DNA from: Bacteroidota bacterium
GTDB lineage: Bacteria > Bacteroidota > Bacteroidia > Bacteroidales > UBA12481
NCBI GenBank assembly: GCA_018669475.1
Contig: JABHCC010000189.1
Span: forward strand, 82,383 to 146,382
DNA: 64,000 nt
Direction of reading: 5' to 3'
This document shows, one piece after another, positions 18,944-27,831 of this stretch. Under the pieces are notes generated by a model. That model saw nothing but the letters and a program-made list of their open reading frames with translations. It had not been told where the DNA came from and did no database searches. The first letter of the stretch is position 1; the number at the start of each line of letters is the position of its first letter. Position numbers and translations under genes: made by a program.

Positions 18944-18964
18944 GTGATGAACTGAATTCATCAC
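18944..18964. promoter_or_regulatory. Inverted repeat in the divergent hydrolase/two-component promoter region
   Basis: Perfect 8-base arms GTGATGAA (18944-18951) and TTCATCAC (18957-18964) with a 5-base spacer. It lies in the 171-base region between the serine hydrolase operon and the histidine kinase gene, 42 bases before the kinase ATG. It could be an operator serving both directions. LytTR proteins normally use direct repeats, so another regulator is possible. Confidence 0.45.
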
Positions 18965-19005
18965 AAATGTTAGAAAGATGAAAAGATATTACCGTAAATT
19001 TGAAA

Positions 19006-20046
19006 ATGACTAATAAGAATGGAGGGAAAAACTTGGGAAAAACTTGCCGTTTGCAGGTAATTGCCTGGTTGACATTGTTCCTGATGTTATCAGTGATATT
19101 AAGCTTCACAAATAGCATTGATGAATCCATGTTAATATCAGCCTTAATCTTCTTGCCGGTAATTCCTCCGGTGTATATAAATTTTTACTTCTTTAATAAG
19201 TATTATGTTCATGGTAAGTACTTGCTATACTTTGTGTTTGCTATAACAAATGTAGCTTTCTTTGGTCTTCTCGGTGAGATTGCAGCTGATAATCTTTATA
19301 ATAATCCAGGTGATCAGTTGGGATCATTGGCTTTCCCCTTATTATTTGTACTTGTGACCCTGGGGATAAAAAACTTTAGAGACAGTATTAATAGTAAGCT
19401 CAGAATTGAAGAAGCTAATGCAATACAGGCACAAACTGAGCTGAAATTGAAAAAGACAGAATCCATGCAAATTGCAGCTGAGCTTGAAATATTGAGGGGG
19501 CAAATTAATCCTCATTTCTTATTTAATACCCTTAATAGCATTTATTCAATGGCAATTGACAAATCTGAGGATACATCCAAGGCAATATTGCTTCTTTCAA
19601 AACTATTTAGATATCAGTTAGAACATTCACAAAAGACGAAAGTCGCAGTCATCCGGGAGATAGATTTTATTTCAGATTATATTGAGTTGGAAAAGTTCAG
19701 GTTAGGAGATTCATGCAAAATTGTTTTTAAAAAAGATGACATTGATAAGTCATTTACTATTACTCCTTTCATACTTTTCCCATTTGTCGAAAATTGTTTT
19801 AAACATGGAATTGGTCTGAATAGTGAGAATAATATTATTCAATTATTATTGAGGATCAATGATGGGAAATTATATTTTGAGGCTTCAAACTCTATTCCTC
19901 CTGATAAACAATCGGATATTATAAAGGAGGGTGAAACTGGAATTGAAAACGTTAGAAAAAGACTGGAAATATTGTATCCTGAACATCATAAATTAAACAT
20001 AACTAACCATAACAAGATATTTATGGTAAAATTGAGTATTACCTAA
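19006..20046 (+). CDS. LytS/YehU-type sensor histidine kinase
   Basis: Membrane histidine kinase of 346 residues that pairs with the downstream LytTR regulator. The ATG at 19006 is preferred to the TTG two codons before. About four membrane segments lie at residues 18-125, with no extracellular sensor domain of any size. A coiled linker at 125-160 is followed by the His_kinase (PF06580) motif QINPHFLFNTLNS with phospho-acceptor His170, then a HATPase with FVENCFKHG and GETGIENVRKRLE. Its stop overlaps the start of the regulator gene (TAATG), indicating coupled translation. The stimulus is unknown; divergence from the serine hydrolase operon suggests that operon as a target. Confidence 0.93.
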   Translation: MTNKNGGKNLGKTCRLQVIAWLTLFLMLSVILSFTNSIDESMLISALIFLPVIPPVYINFYFFNKYYVHGKYLLYFVFAITNVAFFGLLGEIAADNLYNNPGDQLGSLAFPLLFVLVTLGIKNFRDSINSKLRIEEANAIQAQTELKLKKTESMQIAAELEILRGQINPHFLFNTLNSIYSMAIDKSEDTSKAILLLSKLFRYQLEHSQKTKVAVIREIDFISDYIELEKFRLGDSCKIVFKKDDIDKSFTITPFILFPFVENCFKHGIGLNSENNIIQLLLRINDGKLYFEASNSIPPDKQSDIIKEGETGIENVRKRLEILYPEHHKLNITNHNKIFMVKLSIT

Positions 20047-20753
20047 TGATTAAATGTATAATTGTTGATGATGAAAGACTGGCGCAAAATGTCCTTGAAA
20101 GATATATTTCAAAGGTTGCATGGCTTGAGTTGTTAATTAAATGTGATAATGCAATTGATGCAATAGCGTATTTAAGGAGTAATGAAGTTGACTTGGTGTT
20201 TTTAGACATTCAAATGCCTGAATTATCAGGATTGAAGATGCTTGATACGATAATTGTTCCTCCAAAAGTAATATTGACAACGGCATTTTCAGAATATGCT
20301 TTGGAAAGTTATGAATATTCAGTCATTGACTACCTTCTTAAGCCAATTGAATTTGAAAGATTCATTAAAGCGATTAACAAACTTGTTAAGCCTGTTAACT
20401 CAGAAAATGAAATCATCAGGGATGGAACTAAACAAAGCGATGAAAGCTATTTATTTATATCTCATGACCTTATTACCGAAAGAATAATTACTGATCAGAT
20501 ACTATTTATTCAGGCTAATGGAAATTACGTCAACATTTTTACAGACGGGAACAAGCATATTGTGCGAATGACCATGCATGAGATAGAAGCAAAATTATCA
20601 GTAAATAAGTTTATTAGAGTTCATAAGTCATATATTGTTGCTAAAAATAAAATTGACAGATTGATTGGTAATACTATGAAAATCAGAAGTGCTGAAATTC
20701 CGATTGGAGCAACGTACAAACTGAATTTATTAAAAAGCTTACAGAATGGATGA
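20046..20753 (+). CDS. LytTR-family response regulator
   Basis: Response regulator of 235 residues. Receiver domain 1-120 has the acidic pocket DDE at 8-10, phospho-acceptor Asp54 in FLDIQMPELSG and the conserved Lys in LLKPIEF. A LytTR DNA-binding domain occupies about 135-232 (ILFIQANGNYVNIFTDG, then FIRVHKSYIVAKNKI). The start codon overlaps the stop of the kinase gene by one base. LytTR regulators bind tandem imperfect repeats; I found no convincing pair in the divergent promoter. Confidence 0.94.
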   Translation: MIKCIIVDDERLAQNVLERYISKVAWLELLIKCDNAIDAIAYLRSNEVDLVFLDIQMPELSGLKMLDTIIVPPKVILTTAFSEYALESYEYSVIDYLLKPIEFERFIKAINKLVKPVNSENEIIRDGTKQSDESYLFISHDLITERIITDQILFIQANGNYVNIFTDGNKHIVRMTMHEIEAKLSVNKFIRVHKSYIVAKNKIDRLIGNTMKIRSAEIPIGATYKLNLLKSLQNG

Positions 20754-20889
20754 CAGGAAGATGAACATGCTGTTGATAGTGATTCTGTGCTAATGAATTT
20801 GTTACTGCCGCTTGATTATATTATTAATGTTGCTTTCATCTGCAAATATTGGATAGAATATTATTCTAACAATATCAGTATCTTGAGGC

Positions 20890-23856
20890 ATGCTCAGATC
20901 ATTATTTTTTCTTTTTATATCAATGGGTGCGTTTTTTTCTCTTGCTTCCCAGACTGCTTTTCCTGTAAGTATTATTTCTGATCATCCTGATTCATCAGAT
21001 TTTCCTATTCTCAGCAATGAGATTATGGTAAATATTCTGGTGGATGACAAGGATAGTAAAACAGTTTTGCTTTCTGCTGGCTTATTGGCTGATGATATTG
21101 AGAGAGTTAGCGGCCATAAACCCTCGATTGTTGCTAATAGGAGCGAGGCCAAACCATATTGCATTATTATGGGATCAATTGAAAACAGCAGGATAATAAA
21201 GAAACTTATTGCAAGCAGGAAAATTGATGTAAAAGAGATAAAAGGGGAGTGGGAATCATGTCTTACTGAAATAGTTGATAATCCCCTCCCGGATGTAAAA
21301 AAAGCATTGGTAATTGCAGGTAGCGACAGAAGGGGAACAGCGTATGGTGTTTTTGAATTGTCAAAACAAATTGGCGTTTCTCCCTGGTATTATTTTGCTG
21401 ACATGCCTCCAAAGAAAAAGAACGAAATTGTTGTTAGGGATGGGAGATATGTCCTTAAATCACCTTCAGTACAGTATCGCGGGATATTCATTAATGATGA
21501 GATGTGGGGGCTTCGGCCATGGGCAATGAATACACATGCGCCAGATGAGGGTAAGGGAATCGGGCCTTCTACTTATAGAAAAATTTTCGAACTGCTTTTA
21601 AGACTAAAGGCTAATATCCTTTGGCCTGCAATGCATCAGCAGACAATTCCATTCAATTATTACGAAGAAAATAAGCTTGTTGCAGATGAATACGGAATTA
21701 TAATGGGATCATCTCATATCGAGCCTATGCTGAGAAATAATATCGGTGGGGCTGAGTGGGATACTGAGTACCCCGGAGAACCATGGGATTATGTCAATAA
21801 TAAAGAGCATATCTATACTTACTGGGAGGATAGAATTAAAGCTAACGGGAAGTATGAAAATATATATACAATAGGAAAACGTGGCAAGGATGATGAGGCT
21901 GGCAGTGATATAACAGTTCCGGTTTTGGAGGAAATATTTACCGATCAAAGAAGTATTTTAAAGAAGTGGGTCAATAGAGATCTTACTAAAGTGCCTCAGG
22001 TACTCATCCCCTATACTGAGGTTTTAGGGCTGTATAATCAGGGCCTGAAAGTTCCCGATGATGTGATAATTTGTTGGCCTGATGATAATTTTGGCAATAT
22101 CAGACAGTTACCGAACGAAAAAGAGCAGCAACGTTCTGGCGGTTCGGGAATATACTATCATTTTCAGTGGCTCAATGGTGCTACTACTGCCTATCCCTGG
22201 ACCTGTACCACACCATTGGGATTGACCTGGTATGAGATGAAGAAGGCCTACGATTTTGGAGCTGATAAATTGTGGATTGTTAATGTGGGAGATATTAAAC
22301 CGGCAGAAATTAATATCGAATATTTCATGCAGATGGCCTGGGATATTGATATATGGAATCATCAGAATTCATCAGAATTTCTAAAGCAATGGGCTGATCG
22401 TGAGTTTGGAATAGAATATGCAAGTTCAATATCAGATGTCATGCAAAGGCACTATGAGCTGGGATACGCACGTCGCCCCGAAAGTATGATGATGTGGAAT
22501 GGAAGAAAACAGGAGCTAAAATGGGATTGGTTTAGTCTGGATAACTATGATGATGAGGTTCAGATTCGTATTGATAATTACAACAGCCTGATAAAAGAGG
22601 TAGATCAGATATACTGCTCACTGCCTGATGAATCAAAAGATGCTTTCTTTCAGATGATTGTGTATAACGTGAAAGGAACCGCTCTTCAGAATATTAAGAT
22701 TCTCAACGCCCAGAAAAGCGTAGTTTATGGAGAACAAAAACGAGCAAGTGCGGCAAGCTATGCCGCCAGGGCGCAACAGGCTGAAGATGAAATATATGCA
22801 CTTATTCATCATTACAACAGAGAACTAATCACAGTTGGAGATAAATGGGATCATATGGCTTCATTGCCAGGCCCGTGGGGAGGGCAGTGGCATCAGTGGG
22901 ATATGCCACCATTAAGTCAATATTCCGGGGCAGGGGTGCCAGTGATGAAAATATTTCCGGAGGGTGGGATAGAGGATAGTCTGCCAGGCTTCAGTGTATA
23001 CAATAATGATCGTGGCTTCATCGATCTTTCTAATACTGGTAATGGATCGGTGTATTGGTCGTCATGGACTTCTGACGACTGGATAAAGCTATCAGAAGAG
23101 TCAGGTGTGATATATGATGAGAAACGTATATGGGTAAGCATCGATTGGGATAAAGCTCCGGAAGGATCCGGGATTGAGGGAAAGATATGGTTCAACTGGT
23201 CTTCTGCAATCAATGATGAATGGCGTGATTTTGATCAATTGACAGATACTGAAAAGGATTCAGGGAAGAGATTTGAGCTAAATATATCGGCGTTTAATCC
23301 TGTCAGCCCAAATCCGGAGAAGATAAAAGGATTTGTCGAGAGTAATGGATATATTTCGATTGAGGCAGAACACTTTAGTAGAAAGACAAGAGGAAAGGAA
23401 GCAGAGTGGGAAATAATTCAGGGCTTAGGCCGAAGTGGGAATTCAGTGACAGTGCTTCCCTCAAATGTTAAGCGCAGCAACAATACGGATGAAATACTTA
23501 CTCATTCTCCATGTATTGAATACGATATCTACTTATTCACAACCGGGGAAGCCGGTATTCAGCTTAATTGCTCTCCGGGTAATCCGATAAATGCCGATTA
23601 TGGATTAACTCTTGCCTTTACTATTGATGATGGGGAGCCACAGCTTGTCAAGTATAAGAGAGGCCAAAAGAATGTGATGGATAATTTGATGTTTCTCCGG
23701 GGAGAGTTTAATATCCAAAAATCCGGAGAGCATACCTTGAAAATATGGATGGTAGATCCCGGGATAGTTATTGACAAAATAATTATCGACACGGGGGGCA
23801 TTAAAGAGTCGTATTTAGGTCCGCCAGAATCTCTGTTTCAAAGAGCTGTAAAATGA
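20890..23856 (+). CDS. GH115 family alpha-glucuronidase
   Basis: Exported glycoside hydrolase of 988 residues that would remove (4-O-methyl-)glucuronic acid side chains from xylan or similar glucuronylated polymers. Signal peptide 1-20 or so. Residues 25-180 form the N-terminal domain (IVIAGSDRRGTAYGVFELS-type helix near 140-160). The catalytic barrel starts with the characteristic YRGIFINDEMWGLRPWA near 198-213 and NILWPAMHQQTIPFN near 238. The C-terminal half carries the accessory GH115 helices and a beta-sandwich that ends near LKIWMVDPGIVIDKIIID. The length fits the family. No xylanase or SusCD is adjacent; the gene stands alone downstream of the LytTR regulator. Confidence 0.93.
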   Translation: MLRSLFFLFISMGAFFSLASQTAFPVSIISDHPDSSDFPILSNEIMVNILVDDKDSKTVLLSAGLLADDIERVSGHKPSIVANRSEAKPYCIIMGSIENSRIIKKLIASRKIDVKEIKGEWESCLTEIVDNPLPDVKKALVIAGSDRRGTAYGVFELSKQIGVSPWYYFADMPPKKKNEIVVRDGRYVLKSPSVQYRGIFINDEMWGLRPWAMNTHAPDEGKGIGPSTYRKIFELLLRLKANILWPAMHQQTIPFNYYEENKLVADEYGIIMGSSHIEPMLRNNIGGAEWDTEYPGEPWDYVNNKEHIYTYWEDRIKANGKYENIYTIGKRGKDDEAGSDITVPVLEEIFTDQRSILKKWVNRDLTKVPQVLIPYTEVLGLYNQGLKVPDDVIICWPDDNFGNIRQLPNEKEQQRSGGSGIYYHFQWLNGATTAYPWTCTTPLGLTWYEMKKAYDFGADKLWIVNVGDIKPAEINIEYFMQMAWDIDIWNHQNSSEFLKQWADREFGIEYASSISDVMQRHYELGYARRPESMMMWNGRKQELKWDWFSLDNYDDEVQIRIDNYNSLIKEVDQIYCSLPDESKDAFFQMIVYNVKGTALQNIKILNAQKSVVYGEQKRASAASYAARAQQAEDEIYALIHHYNRELITVGDKWDHMASLPGPWGGQWHQWDMPPLSQYSGAGVPVMKIFPEGGIEDSLPGFSVYNNDRGFIDLSNTGNGSVYWSSWTSDDWIKLSEESGVIYDEKRIWVSIDWDKAPEGSGIEGKIWFNWSSAINDEWRDFDQLTDTEKDSGKRFELNISAFNPVSPNPEKIKGFVESNGYISIEAEHFSRKTRGKEAEWEIIQGLGRSGNSVTVLPSNVKRSNNTDEILTHSPCIEYDIYLFTTGEAGIQLNCSPGNPINADYGLTLAFTIDDGEPQLVKYKRGQKNVMDNLMFLRGEFNIQKSGEHTLKIWMVDPGIVIDKIIIDTGGIKESYLGPPESLFQRAVK

Positions 23857-23876
23857 TAATTATTGCGAAATAATTA
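23857..23876. terminator. Hairpin between converging GH115 and AraC-TPR genes
   Basis: Eight-base arms (23857-23864 and 23869-23876) of TAATTATT type close a GCGA tetraloop. It lies directly after the GH115 stop and 20 bases before the end of the converging regulator gene. There is no T-run on either side, so a role as a bidirectional terminator or as 3' mRNA protection is only suggested. Confidence 0.35.
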
Positions 23877-23895
23877 ATTCATCAGACCGCTTATC

Positions 23896-25959
23896 TTACT
23901 TGAATTGGAGCAAATTCTTCTCCTCCAGCCTTGCTTTAATATGCTTATGATTTTCCCAGAACTTGAGTTCGATTCGATTCATAAATTCTTTAAACTCAGG
24001 AAGATCTTTCATATTATCCACCAGAGGATCAATTCCAAGGAAAATAATCGTCCAGAAATGGTAATTGTCCTGTTCTGAGAAGATTTCTAAATGTTTAATA
24101 GCCTTTTGTATATCATTATTATACGAATAATAAACAGCCAAACTTAAATGTTTATATATAGAATTATCTTCATCTGCATAGTCCTTAAAATCACTGAAGG
24201 TCTTTTCTGATTCAGCTCTCAGGCCTATTTCAGATAGCACAAGGCCGATCTTTGCATTTTCCCCTGGATAAATATTTAGATTCAGGGCATTTTTAATATT
24301 GGAATATTTCTCATAGTACAGATATGAACTCTCATAATCTCTCAAATAATAATTGATTTTCCCAACTTCCTGCAAGACATCCAGTCGGTTTGTGTCCTTT
24401 TGAAGAGTTGCAATCAAACGATCTTTTAACTGTATTAAGTCCCTATCCCTGGCATACAGAATGAAAGCTTTTACATACTCCGAATAAATATTTTCGTGGT
24501 TGTACTGCAATGACTTGTCTATGTAAGTAATAGCTTCATTGATAAAACCAGATTGAATTAGCGCATTGCTAATGTGTAAATAGGTGAAACACGCAGTTGC
24601 TGAATCATTTGCAGCAATATCCAATTGAATTCCTTTAAGTGCATATTCCAGGTATTTTTCTGTATTCGGAGCAATGCTTGTATAATAATCTGCCAGAATA
24701 TTAATGATCAGGGCAGAATTTGGATTGTACCTCAAAGCTGTTTCCAGATAAGGGAGAGCCAATTCATTCTCATTATTGTTCATGTAATATAAAGCCTTTG
24801 CAATTAGGCTCTGAGCTAGTTGGGGATCAAGTAACAAGGCTTTATCAGCATAGCTGTTAATTTGCTCAGAGAATCTTTTTTCCACTTGATTGGCATCCAG
24901 AAAGAAATATGTAATGGCCAGTCCGGCGTTAGCACGGGCAAAATTATTATCCTCCAGTATGGCAAGTTCATAATATTTGATTGCTTCTTCCAGATTATCT
25001 TTCCCACCCTTATACATCAGGTCAAGACCCTTTAAGAAAAGATCATAGGCAACAAGATTCTGTGTACCGACTTTGTTAATTCGTTCTTCTTCTTCAGGTG
25101 TGATGATGACCTGAATTTCGTTCGCAATGTTTTTTGCCACCTCGCTTTGGAGCGCGAAAATATCTTTTGCTTCTCTGTTATATTGTTTTGCCCACAAGTG
25201 TGTGTCAGTTCCAGCTTCAATCAATTGGATGTTCAATAGGATTTTATCGCCAATTTTCTGGCCACTTCCTTCTACTATGAAGCTTACATTTAATTCCTTC
25301 GCGATCTCCGAAATTATTTTTGGATTGTTCCTGTACTTTTCTGCAGATGTACGACTTACGACTTTTAAATCTTCAATTTGTTGAAGATTTGTCAGAACCG
25401 CTTCCATTAATCCATTTATGATGTGAATGTTAGAGGAGTCATCACTGTCATTATGGAAAGGGAGAACTGCTATCGATTTATCAAATTCGGATTGCTTAGT
25501 TTTCCAAGGCTTAACAAGCACTAACACAGCAAATATCACCAAAATGAAAAAAAGCCCAAGTATTGAAACGACTCTATTCTTATCGGGCTGGATATTGTGT
25601 TTGGCCTCATCTTCATGAGCATCTCTCTTTCCAACTTCTCCCGGAGGATAGCCATAATACTCCCGAAAACATTTGACAAAATAGGATGTGCTGCCAAAAC
25701 CAACCATATAAGATACTTCTGAAACAGAATAGGACTTCTGTCTTAACATTTCTAGACCATGTTTAAGACGAACCTGCCGGATGAATTGACTGACTGAAAT
25801 TTTTGTCAGACCTTTAACTTTGCGAAGAAGATTTGAACGGCTCATTCCTGTTTCTCGGGCCAGCTCAGAAACTCCAAATTGTGCATTGGAAATATTCTCC
25901 TCAATGATTCTTGTAATCTTTCTTAAAAAGTCACCTTCATTTGAGTGGATATCTGGCAT
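23896..25959 (-). CDS. Membrane AraC-type regulator with TolB-like and TPR sensor half
   Basis: One-component regulator of 687 residues. Residues 8-108 are an AraC-type double helix-turn-helix (SELARETGMSRSNLLRKVKG, then VGFGSTSYFVKCFREYYGYPPGE). A single membrane helix is at about 130-150. Residues 161-280 match the FlgO/TolB-N-like domain found in adenylate-cyclase-type and CadC-like proteins (KSIAVLPFHNDSDD, VVSRTSAEKYR, LWAKQYNREAKDIFALQ). About ten TPR units fill 290-680. The layout places DNA binding in the cytoplasm and TPRs across the inner membrane. It is divergent from the ankyrin lipoprotein and acyltransferase genes, and a direct repeat in between may be its operator. Confidence 0.9.
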   Translation of the reverse strand: MPDIHSNEGDFLRKITRIIEENISNAQFGVSELARETGMSRSNLLRKVKGLTKISVSQFIRQVRLKHGLEMLRQKSYSVSEVSYMVGFGSTSYFVKCFREYYGYPPGEVGKRDAHEDEAKHNIQPDKNRVVSILGLFFILVIFAVLVLVKPWKTKQSEFDKSIAVLPFHNDSDDSSNIHIINGLMEAVLTNLQQIEDLKVVSRTSAEKYRNNPKIISEIAKELNVSFIVEGSGQKIGDKILLNIQLIEAGTDTHLWAKQYNREAKDIFALQSEVAKNIANEIQVIITPEEEERINKVGTQNLVAYDLFLKGLDLMYKGGKDNLEEAIKYYELAILEDNNFARANAGLAITYFFLDANQVEKRFSEQINSYADKALLLDPQLAQSLIAKALYYMNNNENELALPYLETALRYNPNSALIINILADYYTSIAPNTEKYLEYALKGIQLDIAANDSATACFTYLHISNALIQSGFINEAITYIDKSLQYNHENIYSEYVKAFILYARDRDLIQLKDRLIATLQKDTNRLDVLQEVGKINYYLRDYESSYLYYEKYSNIKNALNLNIYPGENAKIGLVLSEIGLRAESEKTFSDFKDYADEDNSIYKHLSLAVYYSYNNDIQKAIKHLEIFSEQDNYHFWTIIFLGIDPLVDNMKDLPEFKEFMNRIELKFWENHKHIKARLEEKNLLQFK

Positions 25960-26030
25960 CGTTTTAATCCTCGGAATGATTATTAATTGATTGGAAAAGA
26001 TACGAATAATGAATCCGGATACAACAGAAA

Positions 26031-26060
26031 CGTCATAATTTATACTCTTGCGTCATAATT
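26031..26060. promoter_or_regulatory. Direct repeat CGTCATAATT x2, candidate AraC-type operator
   Basis: Identical 10-base copies at 26031-26040 and 26051-26060, start to start 20 bases, so both lie on the same face of the helix. This is the usual geometry for an AraC-family site. The region lies between the AraC-TPR regulator (start 72 bases away) and the ankyrin lipoprotein gene (111 bases away). Confidence 0.5.
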
Positions 26061-26171
26061 ACAACAACTAAACCAAACTTGATATCATTGGCCTCATTGA
26101 TGATATGTTGTGCATTGAAGTTTGACGGTACTTTACACCATGGGAAAAGTCAAATTTAAAACATTCTAATT

Positions 26172-26726
26172 ATGCGTAATCAAAAGACAAACACATTTAT
26201 GTTATTAAGCATCACATTGCTTATAGTTATTGCTCTGTCAACAGTATCATGTAATAGCGGCAGCGCGAAGCCTCCGGCAGTTGATATTCATACAGCAACT
26301 ATTATTGGAGATATTGATGCCGTTAAACAACACATTAAGGCTGGTTCAGACCTGGATGCAAAGGAAGCTTCTCTTGGATCAAGTCCATTGATCTCCGCTG
26401 CCGTATTTGGCAAAACTGAAGTAGCCAAAGCTCTTATTGATGCGGGGGCTGAGGTGAATCATAAAAACAATGAAGGCTCAACGGCTCTTCACAGTGCTGC
26501 ATTTCTATGTCGTATTGAAATTGTTGAAATGCTCCTTGCAAAAGGTGCAGATAAAAATATAAGGAACAATAACGGAACAACGGCTCTGGAATCTGTAGCC
26601 GGACCATTTAGCAAGGTTAAATTTATTTATGATATCTTCAGTAAGGATCTTGGACCTTTGGGTTTGAAATTAGATTATAACCAGATTGAAAATACCAGGC
26701 CACAGATTGCCGATTTGCTGAAATAG
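26172..26726 (+). CDS. Ankyrin-repeat lipoprotein
   Basis: Lipoprotein of 184 residues with Cys27 (STVSC). Residues about 35-150 hold three to four ankyrin repeats (DIHTATIIGDIDAVKQHIKAG, SPLISAAVFGKTEVAKALIDAG, TALHSAAFLCRIEIVEMLLAKG). The last 35 residues are not ankyrin-like. It probably binds a protein partner in the periplasm or at the outer membrane. It lies 22 bases before the acyltransferase gene on the same strand and diverges from the AraC-TPR regulator. Confidence 0.9.
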   Translation: MRNQKTNTFMLLSITLLIVIALSTVSCNSGSAKPPAVDIHTATIIGDIDAVKQHIKAGSDLDAKEASLGSSPLISAAVFGKTEVAKALIDAGAEVNHKNNEGSTALHSAAFLCRIEIVEMLLAKGADKNIRNNNGTTALESVAGPFSKVKFIYDIFSKDLGPLGLKLDYNQIENTRPQIADLLK

Positions 26727-26748
26727 ACAAGATTAACGGTATTTGTAT

Positions 26749-27813
26749 ATGATAACAGCAGATAGAAGATACGATATAGATTGGTTAAGAGTAATAGCAA
26801 TTGGCTTACTAATCATTTATCATATCGGAATCGCCTTTCAACCCTGGGGCGTGTTCATCGGATTTATACAGAGTAACAAACCATTAGAGTCTCTATGGAT
26901 ACCCATGAGCATATTGAATATTTGGAGAATCCCTCTGTTGTTCTTTGTATCTGGAATGGGAGTGGGTTTCGCCATTAGAAAAAGGAATATCAGACAGCTC
27001 CTGGCTGAAAGAACTAAAAGAATTTTGCTGCCATTAATATTTGGAATTATGTTTATAGTTCCTGTCCATATATTCATTTGGCAGAAATATTACAATCAGG
27101 ATCCTGGCTATTCACCCGCTTTCGGTCATTTATGGTTTTTAGGCAATATTTTTGTTTATGTGATCTTCCTTTCTCCTCTTTTCTTCTATTTGAAAAGAAA
27201 TTCAAATGGGAAGGTAGCTACCGGATTGAAGAATCTTTTTAGCAATCCTTTAGGACTTATGCTTATTGTGGTGTTCTTTATTCTCGAAGCCATTCTGATA
27301 AGACCTGAAATATATGTCACATATGCTTTTACCTGGCATGGTTTTGTTCTTGGACTACTGGCTTTTCTGTTTGGTTTTATAGGAATATTTACCGGGTCTT
27401 CCTTTTGGCAGAATCTTGATAGATTCAAATATCTGAGTCTGATGGTAGCTGTGTCACTGTTTATAATTCGGGTTCTAATATTCGACCTTAATTCACCTCG
27501 CTACTTTATGGCTATAGAATCATGCACCTGGATCTTTGCGATCTTTGCATTTGCAAGGAAATATCTTAATCATCCAGGTAAAACACTCAGATATTTGAGC
27601 CAGGCTGCTTATCCTGTTTATATTCTGCACATGGTTTTTCTATACCTTGGTTCATACCTGTTCTTTAGGCTGGATATTTCAACATGGTTGATGTTTATCG
27701 CACTTGTTGTATTTACTACTGTATGCTGTTTTGCCTTCTATGAACTAATAAGAAGAATTTCCTTCATAAGACCCTTCTTCGGCCTGACGAATCCGCGGGT
27801 ACCGAGACCCTGA
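26749..27813 (+). CDS. Acyltransferase 3 family integral membrane protein
   Basis: Inner-membrane acyltransferase of 354 residues with about ten membrane helices. It opens with YDIDWLRVIAIGLLIIYHIGI, the conserved N-terminal segment of the family with the catalytic His in YHIG. ERTKRILLPLIFG near 90 and HLWFLGNIFVYVIF near 125 are also typical. The ATG at 26749 is preferred to a TTG two codons earlier. These enzymes O-acylate glucans, polysaccharides or lipids; the OpgC-like group is closest by eye. It is probably cotranscribed with the ankyrin lipoprotein gene. Confidence 0.9.
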   Translation: MITADRRYDIDWLRVIAIGLLIIYHIGIAFQPWGVFIGFIQSNKPLESLWIPMSILNIWRIPLLFFVSGMGVGFAIRKRNIRQLLAERTKRILLPLIFGIMFIVPVHIFIWQKYYNQDPGYSPAFGHLWFLGNIFVYVIFLSPLFFYLKRNSNGKVATGLKNLFSNPLGLMLIVVFFILEAILIRPEIYVTYAFTWHGFVLGLLAFLFGFIGIFTGSSFWQNLDRFKYLSLMVAVSLFIIRVLIFDLNSPRYFMAIESCTWIFAIFAFARKYLNHPGKTLRYLSQAAYPVYILHMVFLYLGSYLFFRLDISTWLMFIALVVFTTVCCFAFYELIRRISFIRPFFGLTNPRVPRP

Positions 27814-27831
27814 GTCAAGTCATGAACGATT

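Noticed and set aside
18995-19002. TAAATTTG match to the Bacteroidota -7 element before the LytS-type gene
   Set aside because: It ends three bases before the ATG, which would leave no leader, and no -33 TTTG is found at the right distance.
20787-20981. 64-codon frame before the GH115 gene
   Set aside because: It overlaps the GH115 signal peptide in another frame and has no family resemblance.
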